Assembly: GCA_947475475.1 (NCBI GenBank)
Contig: CANJOG010000058.1
Coordinates: forward strand, 1 to 8,620
Direction of reading: 5' to 3'
DNA from: Acetobacteraceae bacterium
GTDB taxonomy: Bacteria > Pseudomonadota > Alphaproteobacteria > Acetobacterales > Acetobacteraceae
Length of the DNA stretch: 8,620 nt
Every line of letters begins with the position of its first letter. Position 1 is the first letter of the stretch. The position numbers were made by a program, and so were the translations under genes. The notes below the pieces were generated by a model. It did not search any database, was not told the DNA's origin, and saw nothing but the letters and a program-made list of their open reading frames with translations. Of this stretch, positions 5,582 through 8,620 are shown piece after piece.

Positions 5582-8500
5582 TTACTCGGCAGCGCGACCC
5601 GGGATCTGGGCGACGATGCCCAGATTCTGGCGATCGCGGCCCGCGGCAACCTGGCGCAGGCGGTTCATCACGGAACCCGTGCCCGCCGGGATCAGACGGC
5701 CCACGATGACGTTCTCCTTCAGGCCCAGCAGCGTGTCCACCTTGCCGGCCGTAGCCGCCTCTGTGAGCACGCGGGTGGTCTCCTGGAAGGAGGCAGCCGA
5801 GATGAAGCTGTGCGTCTGCAGGCTGGCCTTGGTGATGCCCTGGAGGACGGGGGTGGCAACCGCGGGACGCTCGTTCTCGCGCATCCGCTTGGTGTTCTCC
5901 GCCTCGAAGTCCAGGCGGTCCACCTGTTCGCCGGTCAGGAAGGTCGTGTCGCCCGGCTCGATGATCTCCACCTTCTGGAGCATCTGACGGACGATGACCT
6001 CAATGTGCTTGTCATTGATCTTCACGCCCTGGAGTCGATAGACGTCCTGGATTTCGTTCACTAGGTAGTCCGCCAGCTTCTCCACGCCGAGCACCTTGAG
6101 GATGTCGTGCGGGACGCGCGGACCATCGACCAACGGATCGCCACGGCGGACGAAGTCGCCTTCCTGCACCGAGACGTGCTTGCCCTTCGGGATCAGATAC
6201 TCGGTCTCTTCGCCGGTTTCGTCGTTCTTCACGATGACACGGCGCTTGGCCTTGTAGTCCTTGCCAAATTCGACGCGACCATCGGTCTCAGCGATGACGG
6301 CATGGTCCTTGGGACGACGCGCCTCGAAGAGTTCGGCCACGCGCGGCAGACCGCCCGTGATGTCACGCGTCTTGGAGCCTTCACGCGGAATACGTGCCAG
6401 CACGTCGCCGGCATGCACCGTCGCGCCATTCTCGATCGAGAGGATCGAGTCCGGGTTGAGGAAGTACCGCGCTTCGGCGCCATTCGGCAGCTTCAGCACT
6501 TCGCCCTTGTCGTCCTTGAGCTGCAGGCGCGGACGCAGATCGACGCCCTTGGCCGACTGCTTGTAATCGACGACGACCTTCGACGTCAGGCCGGTCACTT
6601 CGTCGGTCCGCTCCACCAGGGTCACGCCGTCGATCAGGTCGAGATATTCGACCTTGCCGGCGCGCTCCGTGAGGATCGGCAGTGTGTACGGGTCCCACTC
6701 GGCCAGCTTCTGGAGGCGCGTGACCTGCGCGCCCTCATCGGCCAGCAAGCGCGCGCCGTAGGGCACGCGGAAGCGGGCGCGTTCGCGGCCCTTGTCGTCC
6801 TGCAGCAGCATTTCGCAGTTGCGCGACATCACGACGGTGACGCCGGAGCTGTTCTGCACCACGGCGCGGTTGCGCAGGGTGACGATGCCATCATGGCTGG
6901 CTTCGACGGCCGAGACTTCGGCGCCACGCTGGGCCGCGCCACCGATATGGAAGGTGCGCATGGTGAGCTGCGTGCCCGGCTCGCCGATCGACTGGGCGGC
7001 AATAACGCCCACCGCTTCGCCGATATTGACGGTCGTGCCACGCGCCAGATCGCGGCCATAGCACTTGCCGCAGACGCCGACGGAGGTGTCGCAGGTCAGC
7101 ACGGAGCGGATCAGCAGGGTTTCGACGCCGGCCATCTCGATACGCTCGGCCTCGCTTTCCTCGACCAGCGTGTTCTTCGCCACGACGAGTTCGCCGGTCG
7201 CGGGGTTGATCACATCCTCGGCCACGGTGCGGCCCAGGATACGCTCGGACAGGCTGGCGACGACTTCACCGCCATCCATCACCGCGCGCACGGTCAGGCC
7301 GCGATCAGTGCCGCAATCCTCTTCGAGGATGATGCAATCCTGCGCCACGTCCACGAGACGGCGGGTCAGGTAGCCCGAGTTCGCGGTCTTCAACGCCGTA
7401 TCGGCAAGACCCTTGCGGGCGCCGTGGGTGGAGTTGAAGTATTCGAGAACCGAGAGACCTTCCTTGAAGTTGGCGATGATCGGCTGCTCGATGATCTCTC
7501 CGGACGGCTTGGCCATCAGGCCGCGCATGCCGGCAAGCTGGCGCATCTGGGCCGGCGATCCACGGGCGCCGGAATGGCTCATCATCCAAACCGAGTTGGT
7601 GGACTTGCCGACTTCCTGGCGGGAAATCTCCTTCATCATCGCGGCAGCGACAGAGTCCGTGCAGCGCGACCAGGCATCCACCACCTTGTTGTAGCGTTCG
7701 CCGGCGGTGATCAGGCCGTCCTGATACTGTTGCTCGAATTCCTTCACCTCGGCCTGGGTCTGGATGATCAGGCCCTTCTTCTCGACGGGAATGACCATGT
7801 CATTCTTGCCGAAGGAGATGCCGGCCTTGGCGGCTTGGCGGAAGCCGAGACCCATCAGGCGATCGGCGAAGAGCACGCACTCTTTCTGTCCGCAATGACG
7901 ATAGACGGCGTCGATCACGTCCGAGACGTTCTTCTTCGTCAGCTGCTTGTTGATCAGGCTGAACGGCACGTTCGGATGCTTCGGCAGGATCTGCGCGATC
8001 ATCATCCGGCCCGGCGTGGTCACGACAATGCCCTGCACCAAATTGCCATTGGCGTCCATCGTGGTGTGGCGGGCGCGGATCTTGTCGTGCAGCTGGATGG
8101 CCTTGGCTTCGAGCGCGTGCTCGATCTCGCCGATCGTGCCGAATGCCGAGGCCTTGTTGTCCTCAGCGACCTTGAACTCCGGCGTCTCCAGCGAGAGGTA
8201 GTAGATGCCGAGCACGATGTCCTGGCTCGGCACGATGATCGGCTTGCCGTTGGCGGGGCTGAGGATGTTGTTCGTGGACATCATCAGCACGCGGGCTTCG
8301 AGCTGAGCTTCCAGGCTGAGCGGCACGTGGACCGCCATCTGGTCACCGTCAAAGTCGGCGTTAAACGCGGTGCAGACGAGCGGATGCAGTTGGATCGCCT
8401 TGCCTTCGATCAGCACCGGCTCGAAAGCCTGGATGCCGAGGCGATGCAGCGTCGGCGCGCGGTTCAGCATGACCGGATGTTCGCGGATCACCTCTTCGAG

Positions 8501-8620
8501 GATGTCCCAAACTTCCGGACGCTCCTTCTCCACCATCCGCTTGGCGGCCTTGATGGTGGTGGCGTGACCGTACTTCTCCAGCTTGGAGTAGATGAACGGC
8601 TTGAACAGCTCGAGCGCCAT
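5582..8620 (-). CDS. rpoC: DNA-directed RNA polymerase subunit beta' (3' part, runs off window)
   Basis: This is the C-terminal 1012 residues of the catalytic beta' subunit; about 370 to 380 N-terminal residues lie beyond 8620. The first visible Met (MALELFKPFIY) is internal, matching about residue 372 of the E. coli protein. In fragment numbering, the Mg-binding triad is in NADFDGDQMAVH (Asp89, 91, 93). The zinc site is Cys436 (EEDCGT) with Cys510, Cys517 and Cys520 (TCDTSVGVCGKC). The bridge helix contains HGARKGLADTALKTANSGY (399-417), and the trigger loop QLTMRTFHIGG (551-561) has Arg555 and His558. An SI3-like insertion typical of proteobacteria follows (about 565-750), then ITGGLPRVAELFEARRPKD, VQDVYRLQGVKI-like and SFISAASFQETTRVLTEAA segments. 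The frame is unbroken and ends in TAA, followed by a terminator. rpoB would be expected upstream, outside the window. Confidence 0.98.
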   Translation of the reverse strand: MALELFKPFIYSKLEKYGHATTIKAAKRMVEKERPEVWDILEEVIREHPVMLNRAPTLHRLGIQAFEPVLIEGKAIQLHPLVCTAFNADFDGDQMAVHVPLSLEAQLEARVLMMSTNNILSPANGKPIIVPSQDIVLGIYYLSLETPEFKVAEDNKASAFGTIGEIEHALEAKAIQLHDKIRARHTTMDANGNLVQGIVVTTPGRMMIAQILPKHPNVPFSLINKQLTKKNVSDVIDAVYRHCGQKECVLFADRLMGLGFRQAAKAGISFGKNDMVIPVEKKGLIIQTQAEVKEFEQQYQDGLITAGERYNKVVDAWSRCTDSVAAAMMKEISRQEVGKSTNSVWMMSHSGARGSPAQMRQLAGMRGLMAKPSGEIIEQPIIANFKEGLSVLEYFNSTHGARKGLADTALKTANSGYLTRRLVDVAQDCIILEEDCGTDRGLTVRAVMDGGEVVASLSERILGRTVAEDVINPATGELVVAKNTLVEESEAERIEMAGVETLLIRSVLTCDTSVGVCGKCYGRDLARGTTVNIGEAVGVIAAQSIGEPGTQLTMRTFHIGGAAQRGAEVSAVEASHDGIVTLRNRAVVQNSSGVTVVMSRNCEMLLQDDKGRERARFRVPYGARLLADEGAQVTRLQKLAEWDPYTLPILTERAGKVEYLDLIDGVTLVERTDEVTGLTSKVVVDYKQSAKGVDLRPRLQLKDDKGEVLKLPNGAEARYFLNPDSILSIENGATVHAGDVLARIPREGSKTRDITGGLPRVAELFEARRPKDHAVIAETDGRVEFGKDYKAKRRVIVKNDETGEETEYLIPKGKHVSVQEGDFVRRGDPLVDGPRVPHDILKVLGVEKLADYLVNEIQDVYRLQGVKINDKHIEVIVRQMLQKVEIIEPGDTTFLTGEQVDRLDFEAENTKRMRENERPAVATPVLQGITKASLQTHSFISAASFQETTRVLTEAATAGKVDTLLGLKENVIVGRLIPAGTGSVMNRLRQVAAGRDRQNLGIVAQIPGRAAE

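Noticed and set aside
8618..8620. The ATG at the window edge as the true rpoC start.
   Set aside because: The sequence there matches about residue 372 of beta', so the gene continues beyond the window.

Overview
The window is a block of core information-processing genes, all read from the minus strand, so transcription runs from high to low coordinates. In that order it holds rpoC (3' part), an intergenic region of about 675 bp, rpsL, rpsG, tuf, rpsJ, rplC, rplD, rplW and rplB (5' part). The protein sequences are typical alphaproteobacterial ones. The EF-Tu, S10 and L2 sequences resemble Acetobacteraceae/Rhodospirillales most closely; this is recognition from memory, not a database search. 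DNA is fairly GC-rich.

Region 5582-8620 encodes the C-terminal two thirds of RNA polymerase beta', with the active-site Asp triad, the zinc-binding cysteines, the bridge helix and the trigger loop. It is followed by a strong intrinsic terminator (5524-5556) that closes the rpo operon. Region 4907-5581 has no convincing gene. It holds that terminator, two more hairpins, a weak upstream promoter candidate, a good sigma70-type promoter for the ribosomal operon (TTGACT, 17 nt, TAGGTT) and a leader of about 200 nt before rpsL.

Region 1-4906 is a merged str/S10 operon: S12, S7, EF-Tu, S10, L3, L4, L23, L2. Most junctions are tight (11 to 43 nt, with one 4-nt ATGA overlap), and several Shine-Dalgarno sequences overlap the previous stop codon, so translation is probably coupled. 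Two things depart from the standard layout. First, fusA (EF-G), normally between rpsG and tuf, is absent; an 86-nt gap with two hairpins takes its place. Second, tuf carries an in-frame TAA at codon 88, where the invariant Tyr of the GHADYVKN motif is expected, while the rest of the 396-codon frame is intact and highly conserved.

No mobile element, CRISPR, tRNA or rRNA is visible, and I do not see an undescribed biological system. The observations most worth following up are the tuf nonsense codon and its expected polarity on the downstream ribosomal genes, the missing fusA, and the structured rpoC-rpsL intergenic region.
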